NCBI GenBank assembly: GCA_001939145.1
Contig: LSRX01000603.1
Coordinates: 69,800-133,799, forward strand
DNA from: Symbiodinium microadriaticum
Taxonomy: Eukaryota; Sar; Dinophyceae; Suessiales; Symbiodiniaceae
Direction: 5' to 3'
Length of the DNA stretch: 64,000 nt
The notes beneath the pieces were generated by a model. The model did not search any database. It was not told where the DNA came from and saw only the letters and a list, made by a program, of their open reading frames with translations. Shown piece by piece: positions 11,601-22,659 of the stretch. Numbering within the stretch: position 1 is the stretch's first letter; each line of letters opens with the position of its first letter. A program made the translations under genes and the position numbers.

Positions 11601-11818
11601 CAGTGCCTTGCTTCCGCCGGCGTCTCTGGAGCTTTCCGCGAAGGAGCTCGAGCCGCTGTCTCCCTAAAACCGCATGAGCTTCCTGTTCTCTTCCACAATC
11701 ACTTTGGCGTTCTCTCTGAAGAGCTTGATGCGCCAAGCATCTTTCCTTCCCTCCGCCTGGATCTCGGCAACCCTTCCCCCACAAGCCCTGAATCAACCCA
11801 CCAGCCCAAAGCCAGGAG
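11599..11818 (+). CDS. Candidate 73-codon exon
   Basis: The stretch begins straight after a telomere-like GGGTTTAG (or GGGCAG) acceptor and is open for 73 codons to GGAG|GTAGGG. It reads GVSGAFREGARAAVSLKPHE, LPVLFHNHFGVLSEELDAPS and PSLRLDLGNPSPTSPESTHQ. A chance frame of this length is possible but unlikely with such even composition. The minus strand is open over part of it but is Arg/Gln-biased. Neighbouring stretches at 11408-11509 and 11862-11937 look similar and also abut telomere-like units. Function unknown. Confidence 0.5.
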
Positions 11819-12102
11819 GTAGGGAGTTAGACCCTAAGCCCTAAACCCTGTTAGGGTTTAGGTGGCCACTCTGGAAGATCGAAGGACAAGGTTTCGTCAA
11901 CTCGCAGACTTGGCGGCTTTTCGGCTCTTTTTGGGGTTTAGGGCCAGTTAAGGGGTTCGTTTTGGGCTTTGGGCTCATGGGGCTTAGGGTTTAGGGCTTA
12001 TAGGGCTTTAGGGCTTGGGGCTTTGAAGGCTTAGGGCTTCTATGGCTGGGGGTTTCGGGCTTTGAGTTTCGGGCTTTGTGCTTAGGGGTCGAGAGCAAAG
12101 CT

Positions 12103-12351
12103 TGAACCCGGAACAAGGAAACAATGAAAGCTCTTTCAAGTAAGTTGGCGGATCTTCAAAAGTTATATCTGGCCAGATATCTATTGATAATAGTGGATCT
12201 TCATAAGTTCTATATATCTATTTTCTATAATCTAGTTTATAGCACATCACAACCCCAAGATCGCCTTGCGCGCTTGCGGGAGGAGCTGCACAGTCAGTTC
12301 TCCAGTGCCACAGCCGACCTTGCGGAACGGAACTGTCTGAAGACAACATAG
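12103..12351 (+). CDS. Spliced C-terminal exons with coiled-coil-like end
   Basis: Exon to 12139 reads LNPEQGNNESSF and ends at a consensus donor GTAAGT. The 103-base intron (12140-12242) is strongly AT-rich and ends in AGTTTATAG. Exon 12243-12351 continues in phase: TSQPQDRLARLREELHSQFS, then SATADLAERNCLKTT and TAG. Regular Leu/Glu/Arg spacing suggests an amphipathic helix or coiled coil. This is one of the clearest introns in the window: good donor, good acceptor, a composition change and matching phase. The 5' exons are probably among the + strand stretches between 11.2 and 12.0 kb. Family unknown. Confidence 0.58.
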
Positions 12352-13217
12352 GGATTGGGGCATAGGGCTTTAGGGTTTTAGGGCTTTAGGGTTTTAGGGT
12401 TTAGGGTTTAGGGGCATAGGGTGTAGCCAGCCGCCAGTTCAGAAGCCACTGCTTCTTATCCGGGGTCTTGATATGGGTTCAAAATGTTGAGGCCAAGCGC
12501 CGAGGACTCAGAATTGAAGGCCTAGAGAGTTAGGGCCTAAGGAGTTTGGAGGGCGTGTGATAGTGTGGAGGGTCTCTGTACATTTCCCAGCCTTTGGGTG
12601 CAGTGCTTGGGGCTGCCTAAAGGCTCCGGGTTTCAAAGGCTGAGGGTTTTTAGGGTTTATTGCTTTTAGGAAGTAGGGGGCTCTCAGAACTGACTCCTTG
12701 GTGGAGGTTCTGAGGTTGAGGGTTCCAAAAATAGCTACAGGAAAGTGACTGTGGCTTTGGAGCCACGCAGATGTCCCGAAACTTTGCCAGCCTTTGACAT
12801 CTATGGACTGTAAAAGCCCAGAAGACACGAAACCTAACAACGTAAACACCCTGGACGCGACAAGCACACAATGCTAAAAGCCCAAACCGAGAAAGCCTCA
12901 ATCCCAACAACAGACAAAGGCCTGCGAGGTATTTTTCTGAACCCGAATGCTGTGGGGTGTAACTTATGGTTCAGGGCGCCCTTAAAACATACTCAACACC
13001 TTAAGTAAATGAACCCTAAAAGGGTTAAAGGTTCATGTACCACATAGGAGTTCATCGTATAAGGGTATAGGGCCCCTACTTTTAAGGGTCATTTCGTCCT
13101 TAAAGCACGTGGCCCTAAATCGCCCACGCTTCTGCCTGAGCGCCGGCTTTGGGTCTTACCCCGGTTCCGTCCTATTGGGGCTACCACCTCCTCCTGCGAT
13201 AAACCTGAAACTGCAAG

Positions 13218-13306
13218 TACCCATAGTAAGTCGTTCCTTTTTGTGGCTCATATTTAGAATCCTATAAAGTAATCCCCAAAAGGAAGTACTAAGGAGCCTA
13301 TGGGTA
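13218..13306. mobile_element. MITE, family A copy 1
   Basis: A hairpin bounded by TACCCATAG and CCTATGGGTA with inner arms AGTCGTTCCTTTTTG and AGGAAGTACT. One arm has diverged. A coding-like stretch (SAGFGSYPGSVLLGLPPPPA) ends at its left edge, where AAGTACCC could form a donor. Confidence 0.75.
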
Positions 13307-13554
13307 GGCTCCACCTATCCACCTCTCTCGTAATTAGGTTGGGGGATTCCAGACTTAGGATTTAGGGGTCTCGCAACCAACAAGGTCGGCTTTGGGGTGC
13401 AGGGTTTGGCAGCAGCGGGTTTGGGGGGCCATAGGTTGTGGGGATTTAGGGCTTTAGGACTTAGGGCTTAGAGGGTTTAGGGTTTAGGGCTTTAGGGTTT
13501 TAGGGGTTAGGGATTTAGGGATTTGGGGTTTAGGGCTTAGGGTTTAGTCAGAGG

Positions 13555-13653
13555 ATGGGGTTCTCACGCCTCATAGACAGCGTCGGAAGGCTGGATCTTT
13601 GCAGCCTTGATGATCTTCTGCACTATACCTGGCAAGAAGAGGGTGGTTGTAGG
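13555..13653 (+). CDS. Candidate short exon
   Basis: Open for 33 codons and ending at GTAGGG. It reads GFSRLIDSVGRLDLCSLDDL, then LHYTWQEEGG. It lies between two telomere-like blocks (13436-13548 and 13795-13862). Confidence 0.38.
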
Positions 13654-13950
13654 GATTCGTGATTAAGGCTTAGATTAAGGTTACGAGTTTGGGGCTTCGG
13701 TCTTCGGGATTAGATTAGCGACTCAGGTTAGGAGTTTTTGGGGAGTAAGTCTTCGGGATTAAGGTTTATAAGGTCAAGGGTTTAGGGCCTGGGCCCTAGA
13801 GCCCTAAAGCCCTAAAGCCCTAAACCGGCCCTAAACCCTAAACCCTAAACCTTAAACCCAGTGTTTGTAGCTGTTAGGACCCGCAGTCTTAATGGGGACT
13901 CGGCGTGGGAGGTCGCCCCGACCGAGCCGAAGTTCTTTGCCCTTCTGCTC

Positions 13951-14045
13951 TACCCATAGGCTCCTTAGTAGTTCCTTTTTTGGGATTACCTTATGGGATT
14001 CTAAAGATGAGCCGCACCAAGGAACTACTTAGGAGCCTATGGGTA
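13951..14045. mobile_element. MITE, family A copy 2
   Basis: Terminal repeats TACCCATAGGCTCCTTAGTA and its near-complement at the right end bracket GATTACCTTATGGGATTCTA. A coding-like stretch (13871-13950, NGDSAWEVAPTEPKFFALLL) runs up to its left edge. One frame stays open right through the element. Confidence 0.85.
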
Positions 14046-14305
14046 TCTGCAGGGTCTTTTTGGGGCTTAAGGGTGTTCGGCTCGGCAGCGGCACACCATG
14101 TGGTTCCTTGTGAAGTGCTTGCTTTCTAAACAACCGTGCAAACTGGGGCTTCAAAAGGAGGGGGAGCCCGAATATAAATAGCAACCCTCCAGTAGGTCTT
14201 GAGGTTGGTTTAGTTGTCTATGCTTGTGGGACATACCAGCCTTCAGGGTTTAGGGCTTCGTGTGCAGGACTGGTACAGTTTATGGGCCGTAAAGGGTTCA
14301 CAGTT

Positions 14306-14392
14306 TACCTAGACCCCAAAGAACCTACCGTTTTAAGGACTTATATAAGGAAATCATAATAAGGAACCGGTAGGTTCTTTGCGTTCCAGGTA
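14306..14392. mobile_element. MITE-like hairpin, related ends (TACC...GGTA)
   Basis: Left arm TACCTAGACCCCAAAGAACC and right arm GGTAGGTTCTTTGCGTTCCA pair around an AT-rich centre. The end motif TACC/GGTA is shared with the other hairpin families here. Confidence 0.75.
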
Positions 14393-14405
14393 GGGCTTTG
14401 GATTG

Positions 14406-14660
14406 GGTTCGGAACCCCAGCGGGCCTTGGTTGTGCAGAATGTGCTGCCCCCGCGCACGAGACAGCGGCAAGCCGGTGGCGGGGTGCACCTGAGGTTGAG
14501 CTCGAAACCATCAACGGGGCTTAAGGTTTAGGGTGCGACAGGGCTTCTGCGTCTTGGTTTTTCTCTTCAAGCGTTGGAAGATTTGGCCCTCCGAAGCTTA
14601 ACATCTGTATCCTTGGTGTCCAAAGCCCTTCTCAAACTCTACACCACAAACTCTGAACCC
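14406..14660 (+). CDS. Candidate exon pair
   Basis: The first stretch (14406-14526) is open for 40 codons (SEPQRALVVQNVLPPRTRQR, then QAGGGVHLRLSSKPSTGLK). It ends exactly at AAG|GTTTAGGG, a telomere-like unit in donor position. The second (from GCGACAG at about 14540) is open to 14653: LLRLGFSLQALEDLALRSLT, then SVSLVSKALLKLYTT. Both are coding-like, but no family was recognised and phase across the join was not established. Confidence 0.4.
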
Positions 14661-14934
14661 TAAAACAGCCCTAAATCCGAGTCCTCGGATTTCACAATCC
14701 TGTGATGTAGGGATTTTGGGATATAATATCTGCTAATTGTCTAGGCCGCTATAGCAGCCTTACAGACCGACCTAAACCCTGAAGCCTAAACTTAGGGTTT
14801 AGGGTTTAGGGGTTTAGGGGATTAGGGCTTAGGGTTTAGGGTTCAGCAGCTCCGGAGCCAGCAGTTTTATAGTGCAGTTTCATTTAAGGTTTAGACAAAA
14901 AACCCACCCGCCCAAAGAATCCCATACCATTAGC

Positions 14935-15258
14935 AAAACGACGGACCAAAAAAAGGACAACGACGGACCAAAAAAAGGTCCAATGACCAAAAGACGTGAC
15001 AACGACGGACCAAAAAACGACGGACCAAAAAAAGGACAAACGACGGACCAAAAAAAGGTCCAATGACCAAAAAACGTGACAACGACGGACCAAAAAAAGG
15101 ACCAATGACCAAAAAACGACGTTAAATGGTCAAACGACGGACCAAAAAAAGGTCAAACGACGGACCAAAAAAAGGACAACGACGGACCAACAAAAAGGTC
15201 CAATGACCAAAAAACGACGTTATTTGGTCAAACGACGGACCAAAAAAACAGGACCAAT
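14935..15258. repeat. ACGACGGACCAAAAAAAGG minisatellite
   Basis: Irregular tandem of two alternating modules: ACGACGGACCAAAAAAAGG and TCCAATGACCAAAAAACG, with variants such as ACGTTAAATGGTC. More than a dozen modules occur. They lie between a short coding-like stretch (14848-14888) that ends at AAG|GTTTAG and the reverse motif TTAAACCTTAAA at 15264. Confidence 0.9.
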
Positions 15259-15385
15259 CTGCGAATTAAACCTTAAATGTATATAGGTAAGAGAGGGTTT
15301 AGGGATTTAGGGCTTAGGGTTTAGGGGTTTAGGGTTTAGGGGATTAGGGGATTAGGGGATTAGGGGATTAGGGCTTAAGGCTTAG

Positions 15386-15598
15386 GGTTCTCTGGCCGCC
15401 TTGGGTGCTCGAGCTGTCGGCTTCCGCAGGGGAAGGCACCTTCCACGGCAAGATGTTGACCCTTCAAGTGGATTTGGGTTTAGGGGGCGAGGGCGTGGGT
15501 TCAACTCTTCACACGGCCTGTTACATGATTGCATTTAAGGCTTGGTTGGGTTGGCTTCTGTGTGCTCTTGACCTTTGGAAGGGGTGCAGAGCTGGGTA
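15386..15598 (+). CDS. Candidate exon pair beside telomere-like units
   Basis: After a TTAAGGCTTAG acceptor the frame reads VLWPPWVLELSASAGEGTFH, then GKMLTLQVDL, and meets G|GTTTAGGG, a telomere-like unit in donor position. A second open stretch, 15490-15597, is hydrophobic (ACYMIAFKAWLGWLLCALDL) and ends at GTAACC; it could be a membrane segment. The two stretches share one frame. Function unknown. Confidence 0.4.
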
Positions 15599-16078
15599 AC
15601 CAAAAGCACCCCAAACCATAAACCCCAAAACTCTAAACCCTAAACCCACCATCTTAACTTACTTTCTGGACTTAAACGGACCTCGATGGTTCATGTCGCC
15701 AGCAGGCCCTCATGCCTGAAAGTTGACTGTGGCATCCCTCCGGCCACGTAACACAGGGGCCTTAATCGTTAATCAGAACAAGCTTTTGGGGGTATATTAC
15801 AGTATCTATCGTTTATCATAAGGAACCCTGAGGAATAGTGTTGGTAATTATTCCGGCTTTTTTTACAAAACGCTTCAACGCGAACCAAAGGAAAACAACA
15901 CTTACTCTAGCCCTGAATCCTAAATCCCAGCCGAATTGCAACGATCACTCGAAATCCCCGAAGCCCGGATGAATCGCGCCAGAAGATCTGTTTAGTAGGG
16001 CTTATCTGCGCAGAAGAGGCGGAGCAGCATGCATAGGGACCCCAAATTATCACCATTACCCCTGCGCCAAAATGTATA

Positions 16079-16172
16079 TACCCATAGGCCCCTAAGTAGT
16101 TCCTTTTTCGGATTGCCTGATAGGCTTCTAAGTATAAACCATAAAAAGGAACTACTTAGGGGCCGATGGGTA
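16079..16172. mobile_element. MITE, family A copy 3
   Basis: TACCCATAGGCCCCTAAGTA at the left pairs with the right end TACTTAGGGGCCGATGGGTA. The centre is TTCGGATTGCCTGATAGG. Same family as 13951-14045. Confidence 0.85.
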
Positions 16173-17890
16173 AGCTCTAAACAGTAAGCCAGAAGCATGG
16201 AAGCATCAAAACCGAGTCGGGCCGTGCTTCAGGTAAATACAACGACACACACACAATAGCATGTTAAATATGTCATAGGACACTTGTAGTGACCCTTATA
16301 GACCCCGGCAAAAGGAACCGCGTAACACCCTTGAACTGAACTCAATTACTTCCTTATTAATTTTTAGGGCCCTAGTGTCGCCGTAATTCTGACTTCCGGC
16401 TTGGTACGCCCATAAACGGGCAGGTGCAGGCTTCAGGGCTGACGGGCTCTTTGGCATGAATACCTCGAGCACAATCAAGGCAACATAGGGGCCTTAACAT
16501 TTCGAACAGGGTTTTGGGAGATGCTAAGCTATAGTATTGAGATCACCATGTAACAGTGTTTGAGAAAGTGCAAGAGCATACTACATGTATCACATCAATC
16601 GGAGAAGATCAGCAGCAATCACGATATGTAGGCGTTCGACGAGTCGAAATCACAAAAAGGGCCACTATGTGTACTACTCATTGAAGATACCACACCGTAC
16701 GACAGGCGGCTGCAAAATTCCGTTGCCTCGAACAGCGCACCGCAATCCGCTCGCCACTCGCCATCGTGCACGACATTCGCTCGTCTGATCTACGGCATTG
16801 GGTAACTGGAATAAGGCTCTGGGGGTACTGCTGCTTTTGTGTCTTGAATATCTATATATATATATACATAATAGTAAATGATTACATAAGGATACAGATA
16901 TACATATGCACAGAAAGAGACAGACAGAGAGAGGGGCTCATAATGGAATAGTGTTACGAAGTATTCAAAACTCTGTCTGGTCGGCATTCAAGTCATGTGT
17001 TATCAGCATTCAATCCGTGGTGGTACCAACTCGGGAATAAACTCACAAAGCCTGTGACATTGCAGAGGTCTTAGCCGGCTTAAAACACCCCTAAAACCTG
17101 AACTCTGCCTAAACCCAACTAAAGCGTTTACGGTTTAGGTTTAGGATTTCACGTGTCCCGAGTTCATGTGCTCAGAGGCTGACGTGCGGCAGAGCTTTTG
17201 CCGTGAACGCGGTCTTCAATCTTGACAGCTTCGAACCATGACCGTATATTTAGGCGTTAGACCCTTATCTATAGATGCCTTAAGTTTAGAATACTAGACC
17301 GCAAAGCATGAACACGAAGCCACCACTAGTCGACTTTCCTATCTTTAGGCCCCAGTGCGGTGTCTTGGGAAAGGGCACCAGGACGAGTCCAATCGTAACT
17401 GTAGAGCTTCACAGGGTCTAGCGGTTTAGGGTTTCTTGCATCTTGGCTGAGTGCGGACCCCCCCCCCCCCATGAATCTTGTGGGTATGGGGTTGTACAAA
17501 CACCCAGAAGCTCCATGTATACTGCCAGTATGGAATGAAGTCCCGAAAGACCAGCCCTATTAGGGCTTTCAAGAACCAAGTTCCACAATGGTAGTATATA
17601 GGGAGCCTCCGGGACGGTTTGCTGAATCATGGTGTCTGTGCAGCATGGCTTTGGTTACTTCGGACTTCGGAGGTTCGAAAAGGGTTGCTGCTTTCTGAAA
17701 ATGTATAAGGGCGGTTATCAGGATTCCCATGAGGAGGGTTTAGGGTTTAGGGCTCAGGGCATAAAGCCCAGGCCCACCGTCTTTTCTCAACCGAGCGACG
17801 CCGAGTGATCTCTGAGTTGTTCTGAACCCAACCTCCGCAGCTATGTATGAACGTGCAGGTGTGCGAATCAACTTAAGCACGCAAGGACCC

Positions 17891-17974
17891 TACCTAAACC
17901 CCCAAAAGTAGGAAAAAGTAATGGCCCAAAGCCTCTAAAAGGCTATTATTCTACATACTTTTGGGGTCCAGGTA
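17891..17974. mobile_element. MITE, family C copy 1
   Basis: A hairpin with ends TACCTAAACCCCCAAAAGTA and CATACTTTTGGGGTCCAGGTA and an inner pair around GGCCCAAAGCCTC. A near-identical copy lies at 29095-29177. Confidence 0.85.
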
Positions 17975-18929
17975 TGCACTACGTACCGGAACCACATAAC
18001 TGCAAGATGCATGCATCCCCGACAGATTTAGCTCTCCTTGCCGGTCCGTTGTTGTGGAAGTTCCGGTCTTCGGGGACACGGAACCTCATTGAACTTCCTA
18101 GTGGCTGCTTTACTAAACTGGAGGTAAACCCCTTTTACCTCTACCCTAAACCCCTTAACCCTAAACACTAATATGTCAGTGAATGGCTACTACTGACGAC
18201 TCAAGCACACCTGCACAGGCGAGGTCGAAGGCTGGCGGTTCAGTCTGTACAAAGGCGCCTGCCTGAACTTCCACAAACCCGGGATCCTAAACCCTAGCTG
18301 TATATTACGCCTTCAGCACGCAGAAGGCACAAAGCGTCTGGATGTATACTCCACGCAATAACAGTTCATCAATGACGGCGTACGAAGGCTAGACTGCTAA
18401 ACTGTTAAAGAACACATGTTCAAAACAAGTGATATGAGCCGTCATGCTGCGCTCCGAATTAGCCTTCATGCGATTCCCCTAAACCCAAACTACCCTGACC
18501 TCTCCCGGTCCTAATGTCCCCCAATCTCTAGCCCAAACCCATCAAATGCCGCCGCTGCAGACTTCACTGCGGCTCAGGGTGCGAGACCTGAGCGAACAAG
18601 GTCGGCTTCGAAGGAGATGTGGCTTTAGGCTTTAGGGCCTTTAGGGTCGAAAGGGTTTAGGGTGCTAGGTTTTAGGGTCTTTCAAAGGGTTAGTGTTAGG
18701 AATTTTAGGGTTTCGTGTCTTTGCGGCTTTTCGGGCTTCGAACTGTTAGTGTCTAGCTGCGTTGAACATGTAATGGCGCCCCTTTCTGCGGAGCGACCAC
18801 CTCCGTTAGCCATACACAGTGAGACGAGCGATGACTACAGTATGTATGATCGTGTAATCGAACAGCGGGAGCAAGCACCCATCTCCATGACACAGCCAAA
18901 GCAACTCTTCCATCTTCCATCATAGCGTG

Positions 18930-20125
18930 AAGTTCTATCCACTGCCATATCCACCATCTTCATCTGCACTGTAGTCTTCCCCATCATCCTCCTCAGTGAT
19001 TTCTTCATCCTCCTCATCATGAACTGCAGAAGGAACAACATCAGGAGGCCGAGGGGGATCTGGGCTCCACGTTCACGTGGATGTCGAACAAGACTGGGTC
19101 GAGGCCGGGCCGCCACTTCACCCCTACCACCATCATAACATGTCCCCATCTCCACGTGCAGCTAGTCCGTGCGCAGTTCCCACACCCACAGGACCATATA
19201 GATCATCCACACGTGCAGGTGCAACGTGTGCAAGAGCTGAAAGCTCATCCCCCTGTGCAGGCAGGAGAGGTACTGCAGGACCCTCAAGAAATCAAGTAGC
19301 ACAGGCACTGCAGGTGCGTCACCCTCGCTGCCAGGTACAACAGGTACTGGAGGTCCATGACCGACACCACCCGGTAGAACAGGTCCTGCAAGGCCATCAG
19401 GGGGAGGCGCATGAGGTACACCAACCTTGATTGGCGAAGTGCGGCTCCTGGTCGAAGTGGTCTCCCGTTCTCGTTTCAGTCTAGGGCCTCAAGTCCCGTC
19501 GGCCCTCCTGTCGTCAAAGTTGGGGTCGTGCGATCCACAGCTTTGCCCCGATCATGCTCAGTGTCATTCGCCAGATCATTGAGATCATCATTGTCGGGTC
19601 CTTTCATGAAAGCCGGTCGGCTGCATGACGCTTGGCACATCTCCATCAACAGACCTCTCCCCAGCAGTACGACCACGGCTTCGAGATCTCTCCCTCTCAG
19701 CAGTCCTCCCATGGGATCCCGAAGCCGACGACGACACGGGTGGTTGTGGTATAACTTGTCGACCAACTCTCGCCCCCCCCGTCCCTTGTTCGTAGGTCTG
19801 CGTCATGAGCGGGGTGAGTTCGTCAGAGCAACTCATCCCGCAGAGACGCTGTACTACACTCCCTCCTCAAGGGTATGCATCGTTCGTCTTGCGCTCTGGT
19901 GACCAGTGACCATCAACTGTCAAGCGGCGTCGTGTACATCTGCGCCCCGCTGGCTTTGTCGAAGCCATTGGGCCAAGGCCCACCTTCCCTAAACCCTAAA
20001 CCCACCTTGCTTCGGCACCCTGCTCCTGGCCAACTTAGTACTCGTACCGACGCAACCAGGTCTCCAGTCTGTTGGCCAATGTCACAAGGCACGTCGCTAT
20101 TCACCAGAGGCCATAAGGTTTCCAT
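18930..20125 (-). pseudogene. Decayed minus-strand coding region, possibly a retroelement
   Basis: Read from 20125 downwards there are successive protein-like stretches in changing frames. They include LWPLVNSDVPCDIGQQTGDL (20.1 kb), then LTVDGHWSPERKTNDAYP followed by an in-frame TGA at about 19867. The same frame then continues as MSCSDELTPLMTQTYEQGTG and an Arg/Ser/Glu-rich part (GRTAERERSRSRGRTAGERS). Two apparent single-base frameshifts follow (about 19600 and 19485), leading to KRERETTSTRSRTSPIKVGV and a Pro/Gly-rich part. A short intron or gap lies near 19250. The end is acidic (HDEEDEEITEEDDGEDYSAD), stopping at 18933. Low-complexity and acidic linkers of this kind occur in LTR-retrotransposon polyproteins, but no protease, integrase or RT motif was seen, so identity stays open. 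Confidence 0.5.
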
Positions 20126-20934
20126 TTTTGGGGAATCTTAGGGCTTAGAGTCTTTAGGGCTTTGTCAGATTTTAGGCCTGGTGCTTTTGGGGTTCAGGGG
20201 TGCAGGGATCAAGATTGCTTTGGGGCGTGGAGACTCGCGCCGGGCCTTGATGAGCTGCTTGGGTTTAGGGTTTAGGGCATTGGGTCTAAAGGTTTTGGGA
20301 TGAGGGTTTCGCGGGGCTTGGCTTTACCGTATAGGGCTTTCGGCCTAGCGGGTTGCTGTGCCTATGTATTGAAACACTTTAAACGCTCACCCTATAGCGT
20401 CTACCCCCCCAAAGCCACCAAAGCAGCATCGACCGTCAACTCTGGATGTGGTGCCTAGTACTATAAAGGCCCAAGTGATTACATATAACTACATATAACT
20501 ACAATACGGCGTCAGGGAGGGGTATGGAGGGGCCATCATGGAGTAATTCTATTCGAGCCCCGCAGGAAGGCTGTTGCCAACCCTACCAGGGCAGGGCACT
20601 AGAAAACCGAATTGCCAGTTCTTGGATTCCTTCTTTTGACTTCCTGGTATAAGCACTTAAAGAAAAGTAAACCCTAAATCCTAAACCCCTAAACCCTAAA
20701 CCCTATGAGGCTCGCGTAAACCCCGAACGATTGAATCATGAAGCTTCCGCGGAAAGCCGGGGAACCCCACAACTCCAAACCGGCAGAAACCCAGACCCTA
20801 AACCCTCTCTGGACGACTGAAACCTTTGTTTTACGTCGTGGGAGATCGCCTTGAGGGTTGAGGCCCGACCCTAAACCCTATAAACCCTCGGCCCCAAACC
20901 CTCCGGAACTTCTCGGCCCTGAACCCTAAACCCC

Positions 20935-21029
20935 TACCCATAGGCTCCCTAGTAGTTCCTTTGTTGGGATTACCTTATAGGGTTCTAAGTATGAACCACA
21001 AAAAGGAACTACTTAGGAGTGTATGGATA
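20935..21029. mobile_element. MITE, family A copy 4
   Basis: Left end TACCCATAGGCTCCCTAGTA; the right end is diverged (ACTTAGGAGTGTATGGATA). The centre GGGATTACCTTATAGGGTTC matches family A. It lies inside a CCCTAAA block. Confidence 0.8.
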
Positions 21030-21039
21030 AAACCTAACC

Positions 21040-21660
21040 CCTAAACCCCTGAACCCGAGACCCTGAACCCTAAACCCTAAACCCTAAAACCTAAACCCTA
21101 AACCCCTAAACCCAAAACGGTTTAGGAACGCAACTCGCCTGAAGCCACCGAGGCCAAAGCAGGAACNGCCTTTCCGACGGCGCAACCCCAAAACCCAAAA
21201 CGTTCAGGGGTTTAGGGGTTAAGGGCAGTGTTTATGAGCCCTGAAACTTTCAACTTCGGGGCGTGAGGCTTACAAGCCCCATCCTATAAACACTAGGCGC
21301 GAAATCAAAAACACTGACACCCGAATCCCTAAATCCTACACCCTAAACCCTAAACTCTAAACCCGAAACGCGAATCCCTAAACCTGAAAGAGCTGGGGTT
21401 TGGGGGGGGGGGATTTCTGGAAGCCTTGGGCCTTCTAGGGTTGAGGGCTTCGAAGAGGGTTTTAGGCTTTAGGGCTTAGGCTTGAGGGCTTAGGGTTTCG
21501 GGTTTAGGGTTGAGGGTTTAGGGTTTGGGGTTGAGGGTTTAAGGTTTAGGGTTTAGGGCTGAGGGTTTTAGGTTTAGAGGGTTGAGGGTTTACAGTTTGC
21601 GGTTTGTGGTTCAGTGTCCCGGCTAAGTTCAGGGTTTAGGCTCAACTGGTTCAGGGTTGT
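21040..21660. repeat. Telomere-like blocks of both orientations with an assembly N
   Basis: CCCTAAA units at 21050-21115 and 21330-21385 are followed by TTTAGGG/TTGAGGG units at 21460-21660. A single N at 21167 marks a contig join. No coding region is supported here. Confidence 0.8.
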
Positions 21661-22153
21661 AAGGTTCAGGTTGACTACGTAGAAACTGCTCCATGAAGAC
21701 ATGACAATTTGACTGTCTCAGGTGTGCACTGTGTCATTGAAGACTTTGACTGACTCCAAATCCGTCCGAAGTGGCCCACTGTGCAGCGAGAGCGCCCAGA
21801 TCTCAGAGAATCTCTAATCCATTGAAACCTAGACAGCCTAAACCCATTCACCCCGAACATCATTAAGCCCTTGCCAAGTCGGGGGCAAGCCCACTAAGCT
21901 CGTATCAAAAATGTAAAGCCCGGAAGCCGCAAGCCCCACCACCGTAAGCGGAACCAAAAAAAAAAACAAAGCTCCAACGCCCAAAACCCTTTCGAGAAGC
22001 TTCTACTTCATTACTTCTACACTCTTATGAGCCCTTCAGAATCTCGGCTTCAGGGTTTGAAGTTTTTTTTAGCCCCGAACCCTCTGGAGAACCCAACATG
22101 CTCTCACAAACCCCTCAACCTAAACCCTAAACTCATTCAATGCCCCTTCACCC

Positions 22154-22246
22154 TACCCATAGGCTCCTAAGTAGTTCCTTTTTGTGATTCATATTTAGAA
22201 CCCTACAAGGTAATCCCAAAAAGGAACTACTAAGGAGCCTATGGGT
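22154..22246. mobile_element. MITE, family A copy 5
   Basis: Arms TACCCATAGGCTCCTAAGTA and ACTACTAAGGAGCCTATGGGTA are near-perfect complements. The centre contains ATTTAGAACCCTACAAGGTA. This is the best-preserved family A copy. Confidence 0.88.
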
Positions 22247-22487
22247 AAACTCTACACTACTTCGTTCGACCTTAAGCTCGTCCTTTCCCTGAGCGCCCTG
22301 CTTGACAAGGCCGTCCCGTCCAGCAGTGACCAAGATGTCCTAACAAGGCTGACCTAGATAGAAAAGGGTTCCACGAGGTTCCTTCTATGGGTTTCGGGCG
22401 TCTTTGCTGTTTGGTGGGTGTAAATGGCAATGTCAGAAAACTAGGATGCCTGATCTCGGGTGCACTTATCACAATGAGGGCCCAGGA

Positions 22488-22494
<7 letters not shown>

Positions 22495-22530
<36 letters not shown>

Positions 22531-22544
22531 AGAGAGAGAGACAG
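22495..22544. repeat. (GA)n microsatellite
   Basis: GA dinucleotides with one or two interruptions. The contig-join N at 22642 lies about 100 bases further on, within CCCTAAA units. Confidence 0.9.
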
Positions 22545-22659
22545 GCAGCCCTGAAACAGAATAAATGAGCCCTGCACCCTGAAACCTCAACCTCGCACCC
22601 CTAAATCCCTAAACCCTAAGCACTTAATCCCTGAACCCGGANAACCCCTAAACCCTAAA

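Larger units (their letters stand above)
15640..18760. other. No convincing gene; scattered weak open stretches
   Basis: This stretch holds isolated telomere-like units, two hairpin elements, a (TA)n tract at 16850-16866 and a C-run at 17459-17470. Weak open stretches (15646-15717, 16585-16788, 17980-18120) resemble protein but lack good splice signals on both sides. Confidence 0.5.
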
